Assembly (NCBI GenBank): GCA_021613535.1
Contig: CP075492.1
Coordinates: 18,538,001 to 18,602,000 of the forward strand
Length of the DNA stretch: 64,000 nucleotides
Reading direction: 5' to 3'
DNA from: Adineta vaga
Taxonomy: Eukaryota; Rotifera
In this document: piece by piece, positions 11,220 to 22,332 of the stretch
Layout of the letters: each line of letters opens with the position of its first letter
How positions within the stretch are numbered: position 1 is the stretch's first letter
Program-made: the position numbers and the translations under genes
The notes under the pieces: model-generated
Seen by the model: the letters and a program-made list of their open reading frames with translations, nothing else
Database searches by the model: none
What the model was told of the DNA's origin: nothing

Positions 11220-12824
11220 ACATTGTTACAAGTTGTCAATCAATCAAAGACACGCGGATATATGTGTATTAGTGGTAAATCAATTTGATAATATAGACTC
11301 TTTCTTTTCGGTAATCCATTAAGGTGAAAATTCACATTCTTTGGTAGTATTATTGAAAAATAGAACCATTCATCGGACTTTATGTGTAATTTAGCATAAA
11401 CTATTAAAAGAAGTGAGACAATAGGAAGTTAAATTAGACAAACTACACATGGAGGACAAGAAGAAACTTGGATACTTGTACAATACAACATGGAAAACAA
11501 AATAATATGATAGATATTCATTTATTCTAGCTATACACATGATGTTTAGCTTCACCACAATCACAAAAAAATATCATAGTGATCTTAAATTAAATGAACT
11601 CCAACGAATTGTAGTTGGCATAAGCTGAAATTTGATAATCTTTATGAAAAGATCATGAAGAACTACGTCAGTTGTGTGCTTTAGTAGTAATCGATTCTAT
11701 CGAGCCGAGTTCATCCATTGTAAAGTTAAGCAATATACGTTCTCTAAGTTGTTTGACAGTTCAACTAGTTAATCAACTGGTAGGTCGTTTTGTTCTATGA
11801 CGGATCATAGTATCAACGATTAGTTCTGAGAGAGGCAATTAAGTTGATCAAATGATGTGTTAAATAATACTTTTGTAATGTGGTTATGATAATGCCATTT
11901 ATGTGTCACACTGGATATAATATCCTTTATAAATATAACGGATAGGTGGATCACTAACTCGATCAATTAAAACGATGGTTGTCTAAGTAAGTGGTCTCAC
12001 AAGTGACTATAATAGTGATTAAAATTGAACATAGTTGATCACCAACTTGAGCATATCATAACTTCACTAATTGTCGTACATAGGATTAGGATCGATCCAC
12101 CTGTAATAGTTCGATAAATCAAGTGGTAGTTTTGATCATGAATATCATTAGCTGAATGAGACTTGTGTTGATATGTTGATTAATAAAGAAACAGTACTCA
12201 GTAGAAAAACAATTTGTTTTCTATTTTATATTCACTCAATAAGTCGGTTAACACTTTGACCAACAAAAATGGTGTGGGTGTGGTTTAAGACTGTAGGCTA
12301 AAGTATACCCACACCCATTCGCATGGTGTTAATGGTCATGGAGTATCAAACAATCCTCCCACACACACCCTGCACACAATAATATGCAACTATTATTAGT
12401 GGCCATTAATTTTTTTATATTATAAAGTATTAATAGAAAGAGACTATTAAAGACTACATAGTTGAAAACTTTTCACATAGCAATTAGTTGTAATTATGTA
12501 AACATATTTCATATAAACTACATCAATCTATAGAATGGAATTACAATTTTCTCATCACTTTCCATCAATCTACTCAATGCCTTATTTATAATTAATACTC
12601 TTTATCTAAGGGCAGAAAAACAGATCTATAACGATGAAGAAATTAATTATTTAAAGTATATAAGATAATTATGAAAACGAATGTGACGTTAGCTTGACAA
12701 AATATAAAATATAAAGAAAACAAGCAAACATACACGCTCCTTTTCATTCATTCTCAAACATTTCCTGAACTACTTTGTGCAAGCTTCAGCTTATTTTCTT
12801 TATTAATTAATCTTTTGAAAACCT
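11220..12824. other. Gene-free AT-rich stretch upstream of the GPCR
   Basis: No coding potential recognised. Between 11700 and 12150 the words TTGATC, AACTAGTT and GATCAAC recur irregularly, suggesting an old decayed repeat. Telomere-like tracts occur near 12270-12377. Confidence 0.4.
12270..12377. repeat. Telomere-like palindrome, copy 4, plus extra C-rich tract
   Basis: TGGTGTGGGTGTGG, a 24-bp spacer, then ATACCCACACCCAT (12270-12317). A second C-rich run CCTCCCACACACACCCTG follows at 12355-12373, giving one G arm and two C arms. Confidence 0.7.
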
Positions 12825-13835
12825 ATGGCAACCATGAATACTTACCAAACAATTCTAAATTCAATCAGTTCAAATATAACTTTGTATATGGACTATATCA
12901 CTCTCATTTTTGGAACAATTGGTAGCATTGGTAATCTTATCACATTTACAAATCGTCAAATTAATCAATCTTCAACGATTTTCTATCTCAAATGTGCTTC
13001 AATATTTCAACTAATTACAATTCTATTTTGCATCATTCCTCGTTTAACTACTGATCGATATGTGAGTCCTGCATCTTCAGATAACATACTGAATCAATCA
13101 GCTATATTTTGTAAATTGAGATACTATTCTTCTGTAATATTTCCTGCAATCACTTCTTATTATATGGTTTTAACTACTTTCGATCGATATTTATCAACAT
13201 CTAACAATGCTAGAACTCGTGCATGGTGTCAACTGAAAATTGCTAGATGGATATCCGTCTCTATGACGATAACAACCATCTTGTTTTCAATACATGCAGT
13301 TATATTTTATGATATTTACTACAAGTTTTGTCAAATTGCACCGAATAATATTATCTATAAATTCTTTTTTTCAGCATATTTGGCAATTGTTGTCATATTT
13401 ATACCTCATGTTTTGATGTTAATCTTTACAATCAATACTGTTTTGGCTATCAGAAAATCTCGACAACGAATCAAACCTGCTGTGATAGAAGGACATACAC
13501 AAAATGATCGACTAAGACAACGTTTAGAACTTAAATTAATCAAAACTATCATTTTACAAGTGATTCTTAGTGTATTACTTTCTCTATTACGTCTTGGCTC
13601 ATATAGTTATAATATTATCTTAAATGCTGTATCAACAATAGCAGATAATAATCGTGTTATAGTTTCATTTGCTGTAACAATCGGTGGATCTCTATACTTT
13701 TTTAGTTTTGCCACACCATTTTATGTATCAATACTTACTAGTAAATTTTTTCGTGATGGATTTTATGAAAGAATTCTTTTTATCTATCGATATTGTATGA
13801 GAGAGATGATACAAAGAAATATTATTATAAATTAA
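12825..13835 (+). CDS. Rhodopsin-like (class A) G-protein-coupled receptor
   Basis: Single-exon 336-aa receptor with seven hydrophobic helices. TM1 holds the GN motif (GTIGSIGNLITF); the start of TM3 has the conserved Cys (CKLRYYSS); the end of TM3 carries DRY (TTFDRYLST). TM5 is FSAYLAIVVIFIPHVLMLIF; a basic third loop follows; TM6 is LKLIKTIILQVILSVLLSLL; TM7 replaces NPxxY with TPFYVSIL. N-linked sites (NIT) lie in the short N terminus. The layout resembles short invertebrate peptide (FMRFamide-type) orphan receptors expanded in rotifers. Ligand unknown. Start ATG 12825 gives MATMN; ATG 12834 is an alternative. The modified TM7 motif may affect signalling but is common in such orphans. Confidence 0.85.
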   Translation: MATMNTYQTILNSISSNITLYMDYITLIFGTIGSIGNLITFTNRQINQSSTIFYLKCASIFQLITILFCIIPRLTTDRYVSPASSDNILNQSAIFCKLRYYSSVIFPAITSYYMVLTTFDRYLSTSNNARTRAWCQLKIARWISVSMTITTILFSIHAVIFYDIYYKFCQIAPNNIIYKFFFSAYLAIVVIFIPHVLMLIFTINTVLAIRKSRQRIKPAVIEGHTQNDRLRQRLELKLIKTIILQVILSVLLSLLRLGSYSYNIILNAVSTIADNNRVIVSFAVTIGGSLYFFSFATPFYVSILTSKFFRDGFYERILFIYRYCMREMIQRNIIIN

Positions 13836-16155
13836 TTCTATCACTACTGTTATAATCTTTTATTTTGTCTAAACTCATTTTTCTGAAGAAACAGATAAAA
13901 AAATAAAAAAAACACAGAATTTTCTTACTTATAGAAACTTTTTGAGATATAAAACTACTTTTTCGACATATATTACACTGCGACTCAAGTAGTTTCCTAC
14001 CTGGTACAAGAGTATAGAATGGAGTATAGGAAGAACAGTGAAACACTTAGATCCACACTTTTTAATATAAAGACAGACGCTTTTACGAGGATATATTCTT
14101 GATTATTATTGATTAGATCGTGAAATAATCTCAATTAAATAATTGGATTTTTGAAATTGTTTAATTTCTCTAGTGTCATTTTTAGTCAGTCTTATTCACT
14201 GAAAATTATATTCTCAAATGCGTCTTTCGTTCAAATGAAATTCTATTTATTTTACAAGTAATGAAATACAACGAGATATAATTACATTGTTATATATTAA
14301 TATTTCTGAACAGTCAGAAGAGATTGTTATGTATGATAGGTAAGTTACGCATCAATGATAAAAAGCTGAATAGCTTCATTAAGACTTAAGCAAATGCACT
14401 GGTTTTTTCTATTAGTAATGGAGGTTTATACAAGCTTTATATTCATACTAGCGGAGATACCCTCTGCAAAGAGGACACAATTTTACCTTTTCCATCTACA
14501 GCAATACTCTTCTCATTACTCACCGTATCTCTCCGTTGGTATTTAGCCGTCGTGTATAAAAAAATCCTCGCATCTTCCTTTCCAAATCTGCATTAGCAAG
14601 TGTAATCCTTCAAGTCGTCAGTCAGCGCGCGTTATCTGTCTTTCCCACGTCTTTCTCCTCCGTACTGAGGCTCCTCTCATACTCTTTTCGCGTCATTCAC
14701 CAGGTCTTTTTTAAAGAACTTTTCACATCTCTTCATTAACTCTTTCCTAATGGTCTTGTCTCGCTATGCATACGACATACAGCTCTGTTCCGCTGCAACT
14801 CTCACCCCTCGGTAGATCTGCCTATCCTCAGACGCCCGCTGAAAATCATTCTCTTGTTTACAAACTTCACTTCGACTCCATAAAGGTAGAGTAGTCATTT
14901 CACTTCAGATTCAGTTTATTTCTGAGAACCCAACCGAGGCATTGCAGTTGCCCATCTTCGATACAGACACCCACACCCTCAAGATATAGATTTGGCGTCA
15001 AAATTGGTGGAAGTTAGTATTGTTACTTAGGTGTATCCAAAAGTAATCTCGGTGGTATCGTACCTTTTGATCTTTAAGTCTTGTGATATCCATATATATA
15101 TTAATATTGTGATTTTATTATGTAAGTGCGGATGCTCGAATCGATCGTATACCTTTTATAGATTAATAAAGTTTCTGACAGTCATAAACGTATGGCATAG
15201 AAATATAGAATTCATTGAAAAATAAGTCACCAGAAATGGTGCTTATGAATAATACTTTTCATGATAGTTTTGATTCATAGAGATTCTAACAGGACGTATC
15301 ACTATCATACACTTTTAGCAGTATACATAACTTTCGGATAAAATCCGAAGTTTCCGCATTTATTCTCTAATATAGTCATACATGTAGATACAATAGCTGC
15401 TGATACCGGGTGTTTCAAAAGTTTTGCGACATTTTTTTGTTTTGCATATATCTCAACGAAGGCAAATGGTAAAACCTTAAACTTTTCTTTAAACGATGCG
15501 CCTTGAAAAGTTCTTCGAGAAAGCTAATAAGAAATTTCAATTGACTTGTAACAATAGTCTTTTCCATACTCGAAAAGATAGATCTATATGACAGTGGTTT
15601 GTCCCACTGCCTCATTTTTTATCCACACGAACGGTACACCCTTTTTCTTATTTTATCTTTTTATCATTCAATATACTTTCGTAAAAAAAATATCAAAGAT
15701 GCAGCGTGAAAAGCTCTACAATTTGCACACAGCAATTTATTTTTTACATGAAATAAGAAACGAGGAATTTCTCGTTTGTGTTAAAAAAATGATACTTTCA
15801 CAACGGCGAAAACTGGTCGCACATAGTTTTGAAAAGCAAAGCTACACAATTAAAATAAGCTCCACTTCTCCTAGATTGTACAGTTTTTTACGACATGAAT
15901 GATTATTGCATTCATAGCGCTAATTATATAGATCTACACAGGTTTCAGTCTTCGTATAAAGACAATTACGATAGCTTATCCGAATCAAATTCAATTTGAA
16001 GATTTGTCTAATCAATATTTCACAACACTTCACTGTTATTCTTCTAAAATATATTCTCTCTATGAATATTCATACAAGATTAAGTGTATTTTGACAATTA
16101 ATTGCTAGTTATTATATCTGAACAATGCTTAGTCCACAGATGATATCTGCTCTTG
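13836..16155. other. Gene-free stretch with a compositionally distinct block
   Basis: No gene recognised. About 14440-14990 is markedly more pyrimidine- and GC-rich on the plus strand than its surroundings (TCTTTCTCCTCCGTACTGAG, CCCGCTGAAAATC) and ends with a C-rich telomere-like half-arm. Near 15409 the words CCGGGTGTTTCAAAAGTTT look like a mariner-type terminus, but no partner end was found. Frames at 15415-15902 have no protein features. Confidence 0.45.
14966..14982. repeat. C-rich half-arm of the telomere-like repeat
   Basis: GACACCCACACCCTCAA, ending in the same CCCTCAA terminus as the full palindromes, with no G-rich arm to its left. Confidence 0.6.
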
Positions 16156-16414
16156 AAATAAAAAGGCTTGTATTTATTTGAGCAATAAAAATATTGGAAT
16201 GAGCAATAATTAAAACATGATTTAGCAGTAACTTTCGAGCAATAAGAAAACATTATATGAGCAATTTTATAATATTAAATGAACAATAAATAGTTTACTA
16301 CGTAACAATATTAATTTCATACTTGAGCAACAAAAAAGAAAAAAACTAAATTATTTTTCTTTACAATTGGCAAGAAAAAAAAGAAAAATGGAATATATAT
16401 AACTAATCATTGAA

Positions 16415-16590
16415 TCAATAAAGCTTTTTTGCTTTCGATGGTCTTCCTCTTTTTCTTTTTGTACCAATTTCTACATTTTTTGCCTCAGCTGGAGGTTTGC
16501 AATATTTTAATCTAATGGACATACCAATGGTGTGCTTGGAAACATAGTTTTTCATGAATGATGGACAGGTGCAAGTTGTGGATGTGGGTG
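16415..16590 (-). pseudogene. MULE transposase C-terminal remnant (SWIM zinc finger, AT-hook-like tail)
   Basis: The minus frame reads CTCPSFMKNYVSKHTIGM, then RLKYCKPPAEAKN and KRKRGRPSKAKK. The first part is a SWIM finger (CxC..CxH) in which the third cysteine is replaced by serine. GRPSK is an AT-hook-like basic tail usual at the end of MULE transposases. Upstream of the finger the frame runs straight into the telomere-like palindrome at 16575-16651, so the catalytic domain is absent. Not functional. Confidence 0.65.
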
Positions 16591-16651
16591 TCTTTGTTAT
16601 ATTCAGACCCACCCTCGCCCTCACACCCACACTACACCCTCATCCTCATTA
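16575..16651. repeat. Telomere-like palindrome, copy 5, nested in the MULE relic
   Basis: GTTGTGGATGTGGGTGTC, spacer TTTGTTATATTCA, then GACCCACCC, CCCTCACACCCACAC and ACACCCTCATCC. It lies between the transposase remnant and the right-hand inverted repeat, at the point where transposase homology stops. Confidence 0.75.
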
Positions 16652-17467
16652 TTACTTGAAGGTTGCATTTCCGTGTCATTTTCAGAATCAAACATATAGT
16701 CTGCTACACGTTTCGATTGAGCCATTTGTATTAAATGAACGGATTATTATTGCCCTTTTTATACACACATTATTTTATTTAAATTAATTATTGCTCATTT
16801 CATCTAATTATCCCTCATTCATTATATATATTGCTCATTCAATATATTTATTGCTAAATTTGATTATTGCTCATTTCAACTATTTTTATTGCTCATTCCA
16901 ATATTTTTATCGCTCAATTAAATATAAGTCAAATAAAAACATGAACTGAAGCTAAAACTGATATCTGAATTTTTTGAATTTGATATGTCGAATACGAAAG
17001 ATATTTCGATTGCTATTCACTTGCATGTTATACCTTTATCTTTATTATTAAATAAAAAATTTCATTATTAACGAATTGTTTATAGAAGAAATTCAACTAA
17101 ATATTTCTTTTGCACCTTATTACTCACAAAGCAAATCATCGAATTCTTCATATTTTAGCTAAACAACACTATTATTGATTTATTACACTATAATGACGAT
17201 GTGAGTTTTTTCGGTACTTTTTCTTTTGAAAAGGTCTATCATATATTGATTTTATGGCATTTTTTTCTCTAAAGATTAGTTTCTCGAAAAGAAAACAATT
17301 AGCTATTGAAAAAAGCGCAAGAAGCATATTGAATTTTCATTTTTATCGAAGGATTAACTCATTTATTTGTTATTTTTTGTTGAAAAATATTGACGTATCA
17401 TTTTTTTATATTCTATCTATAAAAGAAAGAATATCTTTAGCATTTTTCTTTCATTGGAATATAAACT

Positions 17468-19142
17468 ATGATTACAAAATCAATTCATTGTTTGTTATTT
17501 ATTATTTTCAAGTGATGATAAAAATTCAATATTTTATTTTATATAAATATTTTTATTATTAATTTAGTTTATCAATAATTGAAATAAATTGTTATATATG
17601 TTATGGAACATCTCAATATGGTCGATGTTCAACAAATCGTGCATGTGGTTGTTTTGATACGGTCGATTCTGATGGTACTGGAATATGTGGATTTCTTTGG
17701 ATAAGTTGTTCTCAACTTAATTTATGTAATTCTTCAACGAATACTTGTGATAAATCTGGCGATATATGCGTACATCATCCTCGTTGTAATTCACAACCTG
17801 TTTGTTATCCATCATCAAGGATTGATCAAAGAATATGTCCAACATTAACAAGTAAGAAAAAACTATTTATCTAAATTTTTTATATTAATAAATAGATATT
17901 AACACGACAACAACAACAACTACAATTCAACCTTTAGGTAAGATTAAAGTGTCAACAGGCTTGTCTTAGATGACATAACTTGAGTTTATTCTGTAACTAC
18001 TGAATATCTTTTCTAACTATTCATAACAGATGTTATATATATATTTGTCTACGCTGTAAACATGAGCCATTGAATTGAAAATTTTCCGTATTTTAATAAT
18101 GGATAAGAAATTTTTGAATATATTTAAATATTTTTATTTAGGATGGGAGAATACTGGAAGTATGAATAATAGAAGATTTTATCATGCAGCATCCGTTTTA
18201 GCAGATGGAAAAGTTATCGTTACTGGTGGAATTAAAGATTTGGGTGATTTTTTTGGTGTTAATTCAAATGATGCTGAAATATACGATCCATTAACAGAGA
18301 ATTGGACTATGACAAATAATATGAATCATCCACGAAGTGCTCATACATCAGTTTTTTTAAAAAATGGAAAATTATTAGTGATTGGAGGAATGAGTAATAC
18401 ATATGCTTTAAATAGTACTGAATTATATGATCCTCAGACAAAAACTTGGTCTTTTACTAGAAATCTTCATAAGAGCAGAAGTTCTCATACATCCTCTTTA
18501 TTAAATGATGGAAAAGTATTAGTTACAGGTGGAGCTAATCGTTATAGTATAATTGATACTGAATTATATGATCCTGAAACACAAATTTGGACAATTACAG
18601 GTAATATGAGTTTTCCACGACAGCAACATCAAGCATCTTTATTAATAAATGGAAAAATTTTAATTAGTGGTGGATATGCAAATGGTTATTATTTAAATAG
18701 TACGGAATTATATGATCCTCAAACGGGAAATTGTACAATTACAGGCTATATGAAATATCCACGAAGTGGTCATACATCAACGGTCTTAAAAAACGGAAAA
18801 GTATTAGTTACTGGAGGATATGATGGTAAAAATGTACTACATAGTGCTGAATTGTATGATCCTCAAACAGAATTATGGACAACTGTTGAAAATATGAAAT
18901 ATACACGAGATGGTCATACATCAACTGTCTTAACAAATGGAAAAGTATTGGTCGTAGGTAGAAATAGTTTATCTAAGTCAGACGCTGTTGAATTGTATGA
19001 TCCAATAACACAAAATTGGATAACTATTGATAACATGAATTATGGACGAACTCATCACACAGCATCTACTTTAACAAATGGAAAAGTATTAATTGTTGGA
19101 GGATATTCTACTATCGTTTTAAATAATGCAGAATTATATTAA
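17468..19142 (+). CDS. Secreted Cys-rich kelch-propeller protein (four exons)
   Basis: Model join(17468..17511, 17568..17851, 17896..17937, 18142..19142), 456 aa; all junction phases agree. Exon 1 encodes a signal peptide (MITKSIHCLLFIIF). Exon 2 is a Cys-rich module with about 14 cysteines (CYICYG, RACGCFD, GICGF, SCSQLNLC). Exon 3 is a Thr-rich linker. Exon 4 carries seven kelch repeats of about 48 residues, each with the pattern H.AS.L.(N/D)GKVLVTGG followed by ELYDPQT, i.e. a complete seven-bladed propeller. Such secreted kelch (galactose-oxidase-like) proteins are common in bdelloids; no catalytic Tyr/His set is evident. Likely extracellular ligand binding. A decayed relative lies at 46453-47418. 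Confidence 0.8.
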
Positions 19143-20339
19143 AAAATTCTAATAAATAAAAAAAATAGAAATTCGATTCTTAAGAGACGGTCCATGAGAA
19201 AACCAAGGATTTTTCATATACACGAAATCACGTGGGTCAACGGATTTCGGATCTGACCTCATAGGAAGTTAGGCACTACTGACCCATATATGAATCCAAA
19301 ATATTACGGTCCAAAGACTTACATAAGAGGAGATAATATATACTGAACCATATCACCCCCAAAAATGACCTAAAAAATGAGTAAAATCGAGTTTTTTTGT
19401 TTTTTGATTTTTTTTCATATATGTTCTGCTCTAATCAAAATGAGTCATATACCAATCGATAGAGCTTGACTTGTTCTATGAAACTGCTTATATGCTCTTT
19501 TCCAATTGTTTCAAAATCTGGGTGAAAAACTCAAAATACTTTTCTTTTTGCAATCTCAAAAATCCATTAATTTCAATATGTTGGGTGTGGGTGTGGGTTA
19601 AGAGTATAGCCTGAGCCACACCCACACTCACACCACACCCTCAAGATGCGCGCGAGGTTGAGCGTAGCTTATTTACACTTTAGACTTACCTACAGTAACC
19701 CTCATTCAAGTACACCCTCTATTCATTTATCTGTGAAAACTATCACGGATAATTCAGATTTTGGCAATAATGTAAAAGCAGAACAATTATTGATTAGAGA
19801 TCTCCGTTGCAATAATAGAAACAGATTTATCGTGTTTCACATTTCTAATCCCACTAGGGATTGCGCTGAAAGCTTTTTAGTTGATTCGGACTTTCTTACT
19901 ATCAAGAGGATCAAACTATGGAAATAGTTAACAAAATCTGAGTATATGTTCGTCTAGATGCCGCATATTTGCCACTACAAACATTGAATTGCGATGAAAA
20001 TGATAGATATCATACATAAATATCACGATCGCAACCAACATACATGTTGGAAAATTCCCAAAATCAATTACCTATACTCGTATTTTCGACTCAATGACTG
20101 ACTGTGAAAATTACGAAAAACATTTCTCTCTCATCGTGATGTCACAAAGTATGCTGGACGATAAAGTAAACTGTGTCATCAAAGGAAGTGACTATTTAAT
20201 GATACCTATAAAGGGGTGCAAAAAGAATATATGCTGTCACTGTTATATGTAGTTACGAACAGTATATAAGGTAAGTAGTTTCGTAGACAACGAGTGTCAT
20301 TTATACACTATATCTAGTTTTCATAGGGTATTGTTACAA
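19143..20339. other. Gene-free stretch
   Basis: About 19185-19360 is less AT-rich than its flanks and may be a transposon fragment (GACGGTCCATGAG, GACCTCATAGGAAG), unclassified. A 93-codon frame at 19646-19927 begins within the tail of a telomere-like palindrome and shows no domain; I do not call it a gene. Confidence 0.4.
19581..19644. repeat. Telomere-like palindrome, copy 6
   Basis: TTGGGTGTGGGTGTGGGTTA, spacer AGAGTATAGCCTGAGC, then CACACCCACACTCACACC and ACACCCTCAA. The spacer word GAGTATAGC recurs in the half-copy at 28660. Confidence 0.85.
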
Positions 20340-21453
20340 ATGAAATCTAGTATATATTTATTTGTGTTAGTCAATGTTGTGATTACATTAAGTAAGTCTT
20401 GTTTTTGCATTGTAATAAGACATTGTCAGTTCAGTATTTTCATGAACCCTCACACAAATAAGATTAAACACTCCAAAAACCAAGTAAATATTACCATTAG
20501 CAAATTAAAGACTATCCGAGACTTTTATTCATTTCCATCGATTGAAAAGCTGGTTGTCATCCATAGATATATCTAAACCACTATCGTCTCTCATATTTGA
20601 GTCCTTATTTGATCGACTGGTGAGATGGTTGCGTTTTGATCTATTATTCTACACCAAAAAATATGTGACAGAGTCTATTGGTAGTGACTTCTCTATTAGC
20701 GCTTTAAACAAGATTACATTTAAAAATAACTGCACTGATTTTGCAGCGAGTTTTGCATACTTGAGGCAACAATGAAAAAAGCGAGCTATACGAAGCAACA
20801 CTTCGAAAAGTGTACTGCCTGCTTTTTTATCTTATAAAACAGTATATATAAGATAGATGTTCATTAACTATTTAGGAGCAAACAATAAGGCACTAACTGA
20901 CTCTTTTCCACGGTCGCTGAACCATGTGGGTATTTCAGTCACGAATATAGACGCGGCAATGGCTTGGTATCGTGATGTCCTTGGTTTCACAATTATTAGC
21001 TCCCCAGTCGATGTCGTGGTTAATAATTCGACCGACATGGGCTTACTATTAGGTCAAATGTATGGACCCGAAATGAAGCGTGTGAAAATAGGTCACATGG
21101 TGGCAGGAAACGGTGTCGGTCTCGAATTCTTCCAATTTGTGGATCCGCCGACTCAACGTCCCAATATAACCGCAGATACAAATCAACAGTTTGAGTACAG
21201 ACGTGCCGGATTTTTTCATATTTGTATGACTGATCCTGATCCTGAAAGTCTCGTGGCGCGAATTGTTCAAACGGGTGGCAAGCAGCTGAGTCCTGTGCTG
21301 AACATCTTTCCTAATGAAACGTATCAAGCAGTTTATTGCCTAGATCCATTTGGAAACCTTGTCGAAGTCATGAGTGCTTCCTACGAAGGCTCGTTGAGTA
21401 ATCGTAGCCCAAAACTAACGAGTGTTACTTCATCAGCCAGAAGAACAATATAA
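20340..21453 (+). CDS. VOC-fold (glyoxalase/bleomycin-resistance-type) protein, probably secreted
   Basis: The main exon encodes a vicinal-oxygen-chelate domain: SLNHVGISVTNIDAAMAWYR (first beta-alpha unit, candidate metal His), KIGHMVAGNGVGLEFFQF (His, Glu), GFFHICMTDPDPESLVAR (second unit, His) and CLDPFGNLVEVMS (Glu). The four candidate ligands H/E/H/E are in VOC positions. I prefer the model join(20340..20391, 20876..21453), 209 aa: exon 1 (MKSSIYLFVLVNVVITL) is signal-peptide-like, ends at GTAAGTC in phase 1, and the acceptor ATTTAG at 20875 restores phase. The alternative is a single exon starting at ATG 20857. Substrate unknown. Slightly higher GC than neighbours hints at possible transfer from a fungus or bacterium; this is inference. 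Confidence 0.7.
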
Positions 21454-22332
21454 ACATTGCTGACTATACATCATACTCTCCTTCTTATTTTAATCAAGAT
21501 AGAATAAAATCATCGCTGGAATTAATCTCCGGTGAAAATCACCAAACAGCACGGATGAACGTCTTGTCTTTGAGAGAGACCTAGGGTCTGAAGTTTTGTG
21601 AAGTCTAGCGACATGTTTCTGGAAAGAACATTATATATGAAACTTGCACACATTTCCATAAGCCTTGAGGTTACCATATCATTTTTTGGAAAACACAGTT
21701 ACTTGGGGCACTTTAAATCTAGTGGAAATTTCCTTGCAATTTCTCACCAAAAGTTCTAAAAACGTTTTTTCATACTCTTTGATAGAGAAATTATCTTATC
21801 TGTCAGACTTCAGGAACAAAACAGCATTAATCGGTCTCTCGTTTACTTATCCTAAGACTACGTGTTTATCAAAATCTTGCTGAGATCGTCTATAGGGATT
21901 GCGTCACTCCAGCGGCGATGAAAATCGATACCAATCACTCAGAACTAGTTATACCGTAGAATGAAATCTGTTTACTGTGGTAGAACACAAATCGACTTTT
22001 TGCTTTGTCTTTCATGCGAATAAAGAGCAGAAAAATTAAAGAGCGAGAAGATCGTCAATTATAAGAGATATTTTCTTCTTTCAGTCATTCAATGAAGATC
22101 ATATAAATTTTTGGTTTGTGCTTTTAAGCGAACAATCTCAATATGAGTAGGCTTGTCTGACAGTCAAATCCACTAGATGAATCTTAATCACGATCACCAC
22201 AGAAAAGAATGAGAGGAAAACGGACTTTCGTGTCCCTATTTTAAAAATGTGTAACATACAGATAGATAGACAAAAAAGAACGTAAAATTTGATCAGAAAT
22301 AAATAAATTCAAATACAGTTTCAATCATATCT
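21454..22332. other. Intergenic stretch, nothing recognised
   Basis: Separates the VOC gene from the 3' end of the SLC43-like gene on the opposite strand. No repeat family member or domain was seen. Confidence 0.5.

Larger units (their letters stand above)
16165..16930. mobile_element. Mutator-like (MULE) element relic with long inverted repeats
   Basis: The 766-bp element is flanked by a perfect 9-bp target duplication AAATAAAAA (16156-16164 and 16931-16939). Ends are GGCTTGTATTTATTTGAGC and the complement of GACTTATATTTAATTGAGC. Both arms consist of repeated GAGCAATA units about 20-40 bp apart, a typical sub-repeated long TIR. Between the arms lies a minus-strand remnant of a transposase C terminus (16418-16590). 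Nine-base duplications and long sub-repeated TIRs are MULE hallmarks. Confidence 0.8.

Noticed and set aside
15408-15440. Mariner-type terminus CCGGGTGTTTCAAAAG
   Set aside because: No inverted partner found within a few kilobases.
16165-16930. Two separate tandem GAGCAATA arrays
   Set aside because: The inverted orientation of the arrays, shared outer termini and the 9-bp duplication are better explained as TIRs of one element.
20392-20775. Separate small gene(s) between the signal-peptide exon and the VOC exon
   Set aside because: Frames at 20331-20576 and 20542-20775 overlap in different phases and show no recognisable motif; treated as intron, though an alternative small secreted protein cannot be excluded.
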